Of a DNA stretch of 64,000 nt, positions 1 to 10,430 are shown piece after piece. The notes beneath the pieces were generated by a model. That model made no database searches. It saw only the letters and a list, made by a program, of their open reading frames with translations, and was not told the origin of the DNA. Location of the stretch: contig OY292279.1 in the NCBI GenBank assembly GCA_958496175.1, positions 3,534,001 through 3,598,000 of the forward strand, given 5' to 3'. The stretch's first letter is position 1, and every line of letters starts with the position of its first letter. The position numbers and the translations under genes are program-made. Source of the DNA: Sisyra terminalis. Taxonomy: Eukaryota; Arthropoda; Insecta; Neuroptera; Sisyridae.

Positions 1-780
1 TTCCCTATGCAAAATTTTATCTTTTCCCACACAAAAAGCTCGACCACATCACACCGTGTCACATAAAGTTTGCATAAACTGCGCCGTTTTTTATGAATTA
101 TTTAGATTGTGAAAAATTATAATACGAGAAAAATTAAGTTTAGATTTGTCAGATGACACACAAAAAAAAAATAAAATTATTTCAATGTTTCTACGTATAT
201 ATGAAACTTTATCCCCGGGGACTAATTGGTCATAACAGTCCCTCCTGTCGGCGCAAGCTTTCGTTTTCCATTGAGCTTTCTTGCGATTGATGCAGTGTGT
301 CGAGTGGTGGCATCATTATCTTCGGCTAATTGGATTGATTTGTCTAGAGAATTAGAGAAAACGCAGTCGTGTCGGCTAGAACTATGTCTTTCCGGTGTGT
401 TCTCCATTTGTTTTGCTCGCAATATCGGGAACAATAGGGAATACAGTACGGGAACAAACTGACAATTATTAATGAAATAAGACGACCAATTTAAGTAACT
501 CACTACAAATGATCATTTGATGCTTTTTTCTGTGCGACAAATACAATTAATTTCAAACTTCTCAAAACAAAAAAAAAAATTAAAAGTTTTCCAATAAAAA
601 TATCTGTAAAAATTTTTGGAATTGGTAAATTCATTAATTTGGTGGATCCATTCTTCCATTATATACCCAAAAGTTAAGATAATGATTTGTTTAAAATTTA
701 TAAATAATTCCAAGCTGATAAAATTGGTTAGAAAAGTTCACATTGCTGCTATTTTAGTCTAATTGTTGAACTTTCAAAAA
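1..780. other. AT-rich DNA without recognisable gene
   Basis: No coding region or repeat partner is visible here. Short open frames of 66-93 codons exist on both strands around 222-713. They overlap one another and show no domain or splice context, so I treat them as chance. A small GC-rich knot (TCCCCGGGGA) lies near 212-221. The stretch looks single-copy by eye. Confidence 0.5.
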
Positions 781-984
781 AATCTCAATTTTATGCATTC
801 AATTCTAGCAATTCTTTAAATTCTTTTTCAGGACCAAATTTAAAGCATAATTTCTCTAAAAGTTTATAATACTAAGAATAACAATTTTTTAGCTAAATTT
901 TTAAGAAATTTAAAAAAAAACTATCAAAAAAGCTTCAAGTTTCATATTTTAAACTACAGAGATTATTATTTGGATGATCTAAAC

Positions 985-1139
985 CAGCGGTTCTTAACCT
1001 TGTTGGCGGTATTGAACCCCATTTTAATTGAATTTTAAACATAAATCATAGGCTAAAGTGTATTTTGATCTTCACCAAACCTTTGAGACTGACTCACAAA
1101 ACTCTTGAGGTTCGATCGAACCCAAGTTAAAAACCATTG
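985..1139. mobile_element. Non-autonomous hAT-type MITE
   Basis: The left end reads CAGCGGTTCTTAACC. The right end, read on the other strand, is CAATGGTTTTTAACTTGG, which gives imperfect terminal inverted repeats of the CAGNGGTTCTTAACC type common in insect hAT elements. The flanking 8-mers ATCTAAAC (977-984) and GTCTAAGC (1140-1147) match at 6 of 8 positions, as expected of an aged hAT 8-bp target duplication. The element is about 155 bp and has no transposase. The family assignment rests on termini and duplication length only. Confidence 0.65.
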
Positions 1140-1616
1140 GTCTAAGCAATAAACGATAGAGAGACTAAAGAAATTTCGAAATTGAATCAGCCAAATTGGT
1201 TCTTAGCAACTTATTCGGAGTTTAATTAAGGTTTAGAGCATGTACAATATTTTTATTGTTACCAGAATTTGCTGGGCAGGATTGTGATATTTGGTAAAGT
1301 TTACCGTCGGCCTCAATTCACTGGATAGTGTTAGTGATTTTGGACATAATGCGATCGCATGGGTAATTGAGTGTACTCAATTTTTTCTAAAAAAAAAATA
1401 AAAAATATAACAATTTTTTAAATTCTTTTTCAGGGCTAATTTTTCTAGCGTCATCTCTCTATTTGAGTGTAAAATACTAAGAATAACAATCAAAATACGA
1501 TTTTTTCGCTGACTTTGAACAGTTATACTGTGTATACATTATATAAAATATATTGCAGTCCAATTTATTAACATAAATTTGAACAGAAGTTCAAACAAAA
1601 ATATTTGTGACGTATT

Positions 1617-1661
1617 GCCCAGATACGTATTTCGATTGCCAAGCAATCTTCATCAGTGGTC
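1617..1661 (-). ncRNA. Minimal hammerhead ribozyme-like motif
   Basis: The minus strand carries CTGATGA (complement of 1650-1656), a stem II of GATTGC/GCAATC with a short loop, and then GAAA (complement of 1630-1633). Stem III is the self-complementary ATACGTAT (1623-1630), followed by C as the unpaired nucleotide 17. Stem I is at least 3 bp (CCA/TGG). As in every copy in this window, one extra A separates CTGANGA from stem II. The palindromic stem III implies action as a dimer, as described for hammerheads of Penelope-like elements. Activity is untested. Confidence 0.7.
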
Positions 1662-1722
1662 ATCAAGTAGTTTGGATCACTCCGTAACTGCTTTGTGATG
1701 ATTCACTCCAAACTACTTGATG

Positions 1723-1766
1723 ACCACTGAGGAAGATTTCTTGGCAATCGAAATACGTATCTGGGC
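1723..1766 (+). ncRNA. Minimal hammerhead ribozyme-like motif, right arm
   Basis: The core is CTGAGGA (1727-1733), then stem II with one mismatch (GATTTC/GCAATC), GAAA (1750-1753), palindromic stem III ATACGTAT (1753-1760) and C1761. Stem I is CCA/TGG as in the left arm. The stem II mismatch suggests this copy is slightly decayed compared with the opposite arm. Confidence 0.6.
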
Positions 1767-1943
1767 AATACGTCACGAATATTTTTGTTTGAACTTCTGT
1801 TCAAATTTATGTTAATAAATTGTACTGCAATATATTTTATATATTGTATACACACTAAGAATTACAATTTCCAAGCCACATTTTTAGAAAATTTCACATA
1901 CTTTCCCATACTTTATGCTATAAAGGTTTTGATTTGATGATCT

Positions 1944-1987
1944 AAACCAGTGGTTCTTAACTTTGGTCTTAACCTCACCACTGGTTT
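1944..1987. repeat. Short palindrome with hAT-like ends
   Basis: AAACCAGTGG at 1944-1953 is the exact inverse complement of CCACTGGTTT at 1978-1987, with a 24-base interior containing TTCTTAAC. The outer sequence matches the left end of the MITE at 985 and its flank. It may be an internally deleted remnant of the same family. Confidence 0.45.
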
Positions 1988-1989
1988 AC

Positions 1990-2560
1990 CACTATCTTGG
2001 CGCTTTTTTCTGCCATTTTATTATTCAACTCTCAACTCTCTATTGTGGTTGGTTTGAAGCTGCTAGCATCATGAGCTTTTTGGTACGTCAACTACCGATT
2101 TTAAGTCTATGGAGATAAGAAAGTTTTTTTTTAAGATTTGAGCATTTTAAACATTTTTCAGAACTGGTAAAGCTTTCCATATAGAAATTTAAAAGCTGAT
2201 TGATAAATTGTTGTATAATTCCAACGGGATATCCCTTTTTATTGTCCTGACATATCGGAAGATTATTTGTTTAGATTGTTAAGATTTAGTCGAAGAAGAA
2301 AAGGTAAAATTTGGTGAGGGTGGAAGATCAACGTAGGATTTTTCTATTACGATTTAATTTTGTCAGTATAATGTAAATATTCTGAATTCTAGGGAAGATA
2401 ATTGGAAGAAAAGGTGATATTTTGTATAAAAATTTAATCGAGAATTTCTCTTATTATAAATAATTTAAGGGAAAATTTTTAAAAGAGTAACAACTGTTGA
2501 TATTTTAGAGGAATTTCGTCAATTTCTGTTTAAATATTAATTCTGTAGGTTATTCCAATA
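1990..2560. other. AT-rich DNA, nothing recognised
   Basis: I see no coding potential, splice pair or clear repeat partner in this stretch. Confidence 0.4.
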
Positions 2561-3625
2561 GCTTCGATGGTTTAGGTGGTATTCAGTTCTTAATAATTGG
2601 GGTTTAGATGTTTAATTGAATAATATGGTCCCATAGTATTATTTGCTTTTATTTCTAATTATTTCTATAATTAGTTGGAAAAAAATTCTTTGAACTGTTG
2701 ATGATTATTTTCTTCTTAAAACTTCCTCCTTAAATTATTTTTGACAAGTCTAATTCCTGAAAAAAATCCCACACAAAAACATCAACCTTTACTGCCCACT
2801 ACTTTACCTAAATTCCTGAAATTTAATTAATATTTAACACTTTATCGTAGTAGAAGAATTCCACCTTGATTTTCTACCGTTCTCTAGAAAAAAGATATAA
2901 ATAATTTCTATTTTTTTTCTAGTTTTTTGTAGCCTTAGACTGGAAATCAGGAATATTTTAGTATTTGCACCCCTATGTTTTTTTTTTAAGAAAATGGTAG
3001 AAAAACAAGGTGCAATTCTTCTGCCACGATTAAATGTTATATTTATTGAGTTTCAGGAATTTATGTTAGGTAGTGGGTAGTAAAGGTTGCTGTTTTTGTG
3101 TGGGAATTTCTTCGGGAATTAGACTTGTACAAAATTATTTATAGGGGAAGTTTTAACAGGATAATAATACTTTTCTTTACAAGAAAGACATAATTAGTTT
3201 ATAAATTTTTTCTAGCTTTTTGAAGCCTTAAACTGGAAATTAGAAATATTTTAGTATTTGCACCCCTTTGTCTTTTTTAAAGAAAATGGTAGAAAAGCAA
3301 GGTGGAATTCTTCTGCCACGATTAAATGTTATATTTACTGAGTTTCAGGAATTTATGTAAGGTTGTGGGTAGTAAAGGATGTTGTTTTTGTTTGGGAATT
3401 TTTTCGGGAATTAGACTTGTCAAAAATAATTTATAGAGAAAGTTTTAACAGGATAATAATCATCAATAGTTCAAAGACTTTTCTTTAAGCATCAACTATA
3501 ATACTTATTCTTGAACTTGAACTTAAACTTACGATGGTTAAGGTGGCACTCAAATTTTTTAAGCTGGGATTTCGATGATGAATCCTTTGATTATAGATCC
3601 GTAATATAATTTGCTCTAATTAGAG
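2560..3625. repeat. Composite foldback with duplicated right arm
   Basis: A left arm (about 2690-2890) recurs inverted at about 2990-3180 and again at about 3288-3480. The spacer plus right arm is duplicated in tandem with a period near 300 bp (2905-3180 versus 3205-3480). Arm landmarks are TGGTAGAAAA, CAAGGTG and CAGGAATTTATGT. An outer direct repeat flanks the set, at about 2565-2650 and 3533-3620 (both start CGATGGTT). No protein is encoded. The layout left, right, right suggests template switching or unequal exchange after insertion of a foldback MITE. Confidence 0.65.
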
Positions 3626-3639
3626 CTTTTTGTGTGGAA

Positions 3640-6328
3640 AAAATAAGTATTTTGATATCTGCATCGCTTTTTTAAAGCCAATGGTTCAATAAATTCCCAG
3701 ATTTTTCTAAAATTAAAAGTTTGAGATTACTAATATTAAATGGATTTTTCTGTTAAATTTTCTCAAAGAAATTGCTCAATTTTAAAGGAAAAGTAAAGCA
3801 ACGAAAGGATACCACAACTTCTGCAAGAGTATATGGTAGTTCCCTCGTCAATAACTTTTACATTAAAGGTTTTAGTTTCAATAAACCAGAAACATTTTAC
3901 GAAGAAACCATCGAATCAAATGCATCGAGTAGCGTTTTAAGGGTAAATCAAAAACTCTCTACTACAATTTTCTTTGATGTTTTCAACCCTTGACAATTAA
4001 ATTACTGTCAATTTATAAGAAAATCATTGAAGAAAATTGCAAGTTTCGGAGGGCCATAGAGAGATCATGAAAATATTCTTGTTTTTAGCCAATCACATTT
4101 CGTCGGATGATGCAAAATTGGGCGACAAAGAATGCAAGTGGAAGCCCCCTAATCAAAGGGCGTTTGCCCAACACAAAAGTGCATTATTCTTTTGGTCGGA
4201 TACTTTAGCGCGTATGAATTCTTTTCACAAAAATTTTAAGGTAAAAGCCTTTTGTTTTAGGCTCCCATAAAAATTTATTGTTCTTAAAACTTATTTCGCT
4301 TGAACAAAAAGAAAGAAAAAAACAAACAATGTTTGACATAAAATGATGTAATGAAACCGGTCGGTCGGAGTACAGAGCCGGAGGAAAGGTTAGAGACAAT
4401 GCTTAAGCGGAAACTGATGGAGACCTGGACTATTCAATGAGGCGGCAACCATATGAAAAGGGCGTAATTGGATAATAAAGTATTCTGGTATTTTCGGGCG
4501 CAAGACAATACGGATTTTTGGACGAATATTTGCATATATGGGGGAACGCTTTTTTCTACATAATAAATTAGCCTCAATGCCGTGTTGCCACGTATTTGTA
4601 TATAACATTTTTTTTTTGGTTGTACGAAAAATTTGATCTCTTTTTATGACCACAATTATTTTTTAGTGCCGTCTTATTTTCGCCGTTCGATTCGGGTTAA
4701 ACAACTTGGAAATGTATTTGCTTCGATGAGCTTTCTATTGAGCGACGAATAAAACATCAAGACCCAAAAAACTAGTAAAAATTCATTGTTATCTTTGAAA
4801 CTAAACAATTTGCGGAGATGAAAGAAAATTCTTGATGAAATTCAATAAGTTTTCGGTCCTGTAATAATGCCAGAACTGGATCGGGGATAATAGTGCACGA
4901 GTTGGATGAAAGCTTTCATCGGTCTTTATTGAAAATAAATAACAAACATTAGATACATTAAATTGTTTCGGGTAGAATTTGTATTTAATAATGGTGGTGT
5001 GTTTCACAAATAGTGTGAGAGCTTTTTGGCGTACGTCTCAAAAACGGGGGTGAAATGGTGAAGCTTTGAACTTTGGTACTATTTGATGGGGGGGGGAGGG
5101 TAATATCAAAGACGAATGAGCGGCTAAATTTACTGCGGGTTTTCATTTTGGATAAGGGTGTGCTTTAAATTCGGGCTTTGAGGGTACAAATTCGTGTGTA
5201 ATGTTAGAACCGGTTTTTATTAGATTAAACATGAAAAGTAAAACATTCGATAATTGCAACAAAGCGATGATCAAATCGATTTTAAATTGGGAAAAAAAAA
5301 AATTCCCCAATCGCGCCTCAGCCATTCCCCCCCGTTTATTGTGCCTCGATAATTTCCAATAAAAGCGTTGAAATTGAATTTTTAAACGACATTTCGTCCG
5401 AAAAAAAATCATAGTCGAATCGTAACGAATTTAAAGTCCATTTGTGTGCGTAGTCAATCGAAAATAATTTAAACGATGTCAAATTATTAGCGACAAGAAA
5501 TGATCGTCGCTATTGTAGCATTTAGACTTGGTTCACCCCCTCGTATGATGGGTTTATTGGGGTTGGAATGGTGGTCGCCGTTTCTGGCAAGTGTGCATCG
5601 CTCGGGGGTAATATCGGGGAAGGAAACACCGTTTTCGATGCGAAACGTTTAATCAAAGAGACAAGACGGTAAAGCCGCATCGAATAACATATTTGTAACG
5701 ACGCCGATATCTCACCCTCATCCCCCAACGGGGGATGAGGTAAGATCTCAAGCGTCGACTTTCTCCATGTACAATTTGCCTACGGCAATCAATTGATAAC
5801 GACGTTTTAAATATTCGAATTTAACGCATATGAACATGATTTTTTTTCGGGGCTTTATATTTCCTTCCGACAATTTTAATATCCCGAGGGATGATTATAA
5901 TTTTTTCCCATTTTCTTTTGATTTAAACATATTTTTTTGCCCTCACAAAAAAAAATGAAAGCAAACCAAAGTTTTTTTGACGGATAAGGGGTTGAATTAC
6001 GTGTAATCAGAGTCGGTTAATTTCGATTTGGTTTTCCCTTCAAAAACTTTATGTCATACCCTTTTTGAATCCAAACGAATTTAATGTCATTAGACGGAGG
6101 ATAACTCTTATTTTCGATTCGATGCACGCGTGTTGTTTTGTTCTTTTCGGATTTGAAAAGGATAACATTGAAATGTAATTTGGCATCTCTAGTTTTTCGT
6201 GCCAACTTTAAGGGTGCCACCCTTATATGAAGTGTTTGTTGAGACTAAATGTTCAACATTTAGAACAAGAAAGAACTTTCTTGTAAAATGGATTTAATGT
6301 GGAAATTTGCAATTATGTTTCGTAGTAA
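3640..6328. other. Single-copy-looking island, no gene recognised
   Basis: Base composition is more mixed than in the repeats and I found no repeat partner. Several short open frames overlap on both strands (for example 4390-4653 and 5143-5412 minus, 5522-5728 minus). None has a recognisable domain or splice-site pair. The island includes a nine-G run at 5088-5096 and an 11-bp hairpin at 5716-5740. It could hold regulatory DNA, but nothing here proves it. Confidence 0.4.
5716..5740. other. Perfect 11-bp GC-rich hairpin
   Basis: CCTCATCCCCC (5716-5726) and GGGGGATGAGG (5730-5740) are exact inverse complements separated by AAC. The stem stands out in this AT-rich context. On the plus strand it runs directly into GTAAGATC, so it could also mask a splice donor. 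Its function is unknown. Confidence 0.6.
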
Positions 6329-7096
6329 TCTATACTAATATATAAAATTCTTACGTCTGTCTGTACATTTCGATTTTGAACCCAATTAGGGTAAATATTT
6401 GTTTCCAGAGGCCCTTATTTCAAATTTAACATTTTTAAAATTTTTGTCTGTCTGTCTGTGTGTCCCGATTTAATTAAAGAACGGAACAACCTAATTTAAT
6501 GAAATTTGATATTAAGATACTACACAATTTCCCACAGCCTATAGGCTACTTATCATTCCAAAAAAATAATAAGGGAAGGTATTCCCTAGGGATGAAAACA
6601 GAAGTTTTTTCACTAGGCAGATGAGTTATATATCATTGGAAAGGTAATTTAAAGTTAGAAAATAATCTGTAAAAATATTTTTAGTTGAACTGATAAAAAG
6701 CACTGTAAATTCAACTTAAATTTTAAAAAAATGTGTCTTTGAAATATAAACCTTTGTATATATCAAATTATATTTGATGTTAATAGCGTAATGGCTTACA
6801 TATCTAAAATTAAAAGTAGTAGTAGTAATAATAATAAAAGTAATAAAATTTAAGTAAATACGTTTTTAAAATCGTGCATACATAAAATCCTGTATTTATA
6901 TATCCTCTCTGATTGATGAAATTTTAATATTCGATGTATTCCTTATAAGAAGTAGACATTTGATAAGAATTTTTTTTTTGAAAATTCCTACCCTAAAAGA
7001 GTAAAAGGGGTGACTTAGTTTGTATGAGAAAATGTAGAGTTAATCAACAATCAAAATTTTGAATTTAACAAGTGTAATTAATAAATAAATAATTAA
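6329..7096 (+). mobile_element. Helitron 5' part, truncated
   Basis: It starts with TCTATACTAATATATAAA directly after an A, the usual Helitron 5' end and host context. The following 700 bp align throughout with the element starting at 7097, including the phrases ACGTCTGTCTGTAC and GTCTGTCTGTGTGTCCCG. There is no CTAG 3' end before the next 5' terminus. The distal part (about 6900-7090) resembles 13440-13600 instead. It carries no Rep or helicase coding sequence. I infer a truncated non-autonomous copy that the second copy abuts. Confidence 0.7.
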
Positions 7097-8419
7097 TCTA
7101 TACTAATATATAAAATTCTTACGTCTGTCTGTACATTTCGATTTTGAACCCAATTTTATGGTAAATATTTGTTTCAAACGGCCCTTATTCCGAATTTAAC
7201 ATTTTTAAAATTTTTGTCTGTCTGTCTGTCTGTGTGTCCCGATTTAACTAAAGAACGGAACAATCGAATTTCATGAAATTTGGAATTAAAATACAACACA
7301 ATTTCCCACAGACTATAGGCTACTTATCATTCCAAAAAATAATAAATAAAGATATTCCCTAGGGATGAAAACAGAATTTTTTACACTAGAGAAGTGAGTT
7401 ATATAATTCGAAAGGTAATTTAAAGTTAGAAAATAATATGTAAAAATATTTTAGTTGAACTGATAAAAAGCAGAGTAAATTCAACTTAAATTTTAAAAAA
7501 TTGCCTTTTTGAAATATACCCTTTATATATATAAAACACATAGTTGATGTTAATAGCGTAATGGCTTACGTAGCTAACATTTTGATGCTCCTAATTATAA
7601 AGATGTGGATTCGAATATTACAGTTAACTTTTTTTTTATTTTTATTTTTACAAAATTATTGTAAATAGACCCTTAGAGTTGCTCAATAAGGAAATATTAA
7701 CGAAAAAAAGTAATAGTAGTAGTAGTAATAATAATTATAGTAGTAAAACTTAAAGTAAATACGTTTTTAAAACCGTAAATATCGAATAGCGAGAAATTTG
7801 GCGAACTGAAAGAAAATGGTTTAATTATATAGTTGAAATTCCGATATTATAATAATAGGTGCATAGATACACAAAGGTTATACTTGATTATGGAGGAACT
7901 GGGTTTCGTGCATTTGAACAAATTTTAATTTTGCCGTAGTTTTGTACATTTCAGAAGTGTAAAAGTTGAGACAATGAAATGGGATTTCTACTAATATTCT
8001 AAATATCTAGGCGAGTGTTTTGATAACTTTTGACTGTTTTAAGTCATAATTTTGACTGACTTTATTGAACTTAACGATAGTTTTTATTTATGTATAGATG
8101 GTGATTGATTTACGGATTAATTGGTTCATGGTAGGTATACCTACCGTAGGTATACGCAATTGAACATACTCTTTTTAGATATTAATAAATATTTTTTGAA
8201 AATTAATTGATCATTACATACAATTATTGTCTTCTAAGGAACAGTTTATTAAATGTGTCTTTTTAAAGTTGACAAAATAGTGTTTTCAGGTACGATTATG
8301 TTTTTCGTAAAAGAAATAAGAAAAATAATAATTTTCATATTCCACTACAAATGAGAAATTTGAAAAGAAAATATAATCTATTCCAACGTTACGCAGACGA
8401 AGTCGTGGGGATCAGCTAG
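7097..8419 (+). mobile_element. Non-autonomous Helitron, both ends present
   Basis: The 5' end is TCTATACTAATATATAAA after an A. The 3' end is AAGTCGTGGGGATCAGCTAG at 8400-8419, followed by T, so the element fits the 5'-TC...CTAG-3' rule with insertion between A and T. Its length is about 1.3 kb with no replicase gene. The interior holds (TAG)n/(TAA)n tracts near 7710-7750 and the 16-bp perfect palindrome GGTAGGTATACCTACC near 8130. The 3' half matches 13.8-14.45 kb closely and the minus strand at 32.6 kb. Confidence 0.8.
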
Positions 8420-9141
8420 TATTCCAAATGAAAATCGTGAAAATAAAATTAGCTTACGATTACGATAAAAGAAAATTATCGCAAAACATTTAGCTTTGCC
8501 AGCTTTCCTCGAATTACTCCACAGTCATCATATTCTCATGTCTCCATTTACGAAATGATGATTATTTTAAATTCAATCTGTTAATGTTTTCAAAATACAA
8601 CAAAGAAAAAAAAAATAATTCCCCGGAACAGAACCGCAATTCCTTTCATAAATACATTTTAATATGTTTTATCAACATTTCAATGTGAAACATTGAGGCG
8701 ACGCCCATTCCCGTTCGATCCTTGCGAATCGGTCCCGGCTTTTTCCCGCTTAAGCCTCCGATTATATTTAGATGTTCTTCATTTCATTGATGGCCATGCT
8801 TTGGAACTAAGAAAGATGGTGGACGACACGGAATTGGGGGTGTGGGTGATGACTCAAGTCAATTCTATTTCACTTGCAAATTTGTCCGTTTTTCAACCGA
8901 ACGAGGCTGGATTTTCCAGTTTTCAATGGGGAGATTTAAACCACGACTACCCCAACCCTCGGCACTGCTGCCCCTGCTATACCCTCTGTGGACTTGTATG
9001 TTTTAAGTGGTCCAGCATCAAACAGAAGATTAAAGGAAAATGGGGAAGGGATTTCGAGTAATTTATTTTAGTTCTGTTTATTCTACAGTTTTATTTATTC
9101 ATTCAAAGTCATTTTTATTTTTCTCGTCTTCTACTAAAAGG
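8420..9141. other. Island with a GC-richer segment
   Basis: The segment 8690-9060 is richer in GC than its surroundings and stays open for 122 codons on the plus strand (8693-9061). The predicted product, starting MRRRPFPFDPCESVP, resembles nothing I recognise. It has no splice context and its composition is unremarkable apart from several Cys and Trp. I do not call it a gene. A conserved non-coding element is as likely. Confidence 0.35.
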
Positions 9142-10430
9142 GAATTTGCATCTTTTTATATTAAAATTTGCCAAGAAAAACGTCTTTGAATGTGCTTCAC
9201 GCTAAAAATGAATCCTTTTCTTTGATTTCTCAACATTTATTATGGCTTTCAATGCGAAAAAAAGCTCCATTTAATTACAATTTTAAAATTATTATTCCTC
9301 TTAAAATGATCAATATAATAGAAAGGAGCTTTCGATGGAATTTTGAGCTTGGATGTATTAAATCATATTGAAAGTGTTTGGGCGTAAAAAAATGGTTTAC
9401 GTCATCAAAATTTTAAGTAAAACTTAAGGGGTTACATTAGACCAAAGTCTAAAATTTTTGACTACAGTGAATTTGCATCTTTTCATATTATTTGCCAAGA
9501 AAAACGTCTTTAAATGTTTTTCACGCTAAAAATGAATCCTTTTCTTTGATTTTTCAACATTTATTGTAGCTTTCAACACAAATAAAGCTCCACTTAACTA
9601 AAATTTTAAAATGATTATTCCTCTTAAAATTGTTTATAAAACAGAAAGGAGCTTTCGGTGGAATTTTGGAGCTTGGATGCATCAAATCGTATTATTAGTA
9701 CTTGGGCTTAAAAAAATGGTTTCTTCCATCAAAATTTAAATAACAATTTAAGGGGTTACATTGGACCAAAATTTAAAATTTTTGACTAAAGAGAATTTTA
9801 TTTATTTCGTATTATTTGCCAAGAAAACCGTCTTTGAATGTTCTCCCCGCTAAAAATGAATCCTTTTCTTTGATTTCTCAACATTTATAATGGCTTTCAA
9901 TACGAAAAAAAGCTCCATTTAATTACAATTTTAAAATTATTATTCCTCTTAGAATGATCAATATAACAGAAAGAAGCTTTTGGTGAAATTTTGAGCTTGG
10001 ATGTTTCAAATCATATTGTAAGTACTTGAGCTTAAAAAAGGTTAAGATCAACAAACTTTAAATTAAAATTTAAGGGGTTACATTAGACCAAAGTCTAAAA
10101 TTTTTGACCAACGGGAATTTGCATCTTTTTATTTTAAAATTTGCAAAGAAAAACGTCTTTAAATGTTCTTCCCGCTAAAAATGAATCCTTTTCTTTGATT
10201 TCTCAACATTTATTATGGCTTTCAATACGAAAAAAAGCTCCATTTAATTACAATTTTAAAATTATTATTCCTCTTAAAGTGATCAATATACTAGAAAGAA
10301 GCTTTCGGTGGAATTTTGAGCTTGGATGTATCAAAACATATTGATAGTACTTGGGCTTAAAAATGGTTTAATTCATCAAATTTTAAACTAAAACTTAAGG
10401 GGTTACACTAGACCAAAGTCTGAAATTTTT
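9142..10430 (+). repeat. Four-unit tandem satellite, about 323 bp period
   Basis: Units begin with GAATTT at about 9142, 9469, 9793 and 10115, giving periods of 327, 324 and 322. Shared landmarks are CCAAGAAAAACGTCTTT, AAAAATGAATCCTTTTC, GGAGCTTT and the unit end AAGGGGTTACATTAGACCAA. Units 1 and 4 keep a 67-codon frame (9168-9371 and 10141-10344) that is broken in units 2 and 3, so coding is unlikely. Confidence 0.85.

Larger units (their letters stand above)
1530..1853. mobile_element. Foldback element with two outward hammerhead motifs
   Basis: Arms of about 150 bp (1530-1683 and about 1697-1853) are inverted copies of each other. Mismatches are few and the loop is only about 15-20 bp. 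Each arm contains a hammerhead-like core, on the minus strand in the left arm and on the plus strand in the right arm, so both read outward from the centre. The terminal sequence GTGTATAC pairs across the element. I infer a Penelope-like or other hammerhead-carrying non-autonomous element, either duplicated head to head or mobilised as a hairpin. Confidence 0.7.
800..1960. repeat. Degenerate direct-repeat cluster
   Basis: Three diverged direct copies share phrases such as TACTAAGAATAACAA and AAATTCTTTTTCAGG. They lie at about 800-985, 1390-1510 and 1850-1960. The first and third both run into GATGATCTAAACCAG and then a hAT-like end. A hAT MITE (985-1139) and a hammerhead-bearing foldback (1530-1853) appear to have inserted into this older unit. 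Confidence 0.55.

Noticed and set aside
1105..1125. GGTTCGATCGAACCC, similar to a tRNA B box
   Set aside because: It is part of the hAT MITE and is self-complementary. No A box or cloverleaf can be drawn.
8693..9061. 122-codon open frame on the plus strand
   Set aside because: It is one of the longest frames in the window, but it has no recognisable domain, no splice signals and no repeat or paralogue. The segment is GC-richer, which lengthens random frames.
9168..10344. Two similar 67-residue frames
   Set aside because: They lie in units 1 and 4 of a tandem satellite. The frame is broken in units 2 and 3, so it is a by-product of the repeat.
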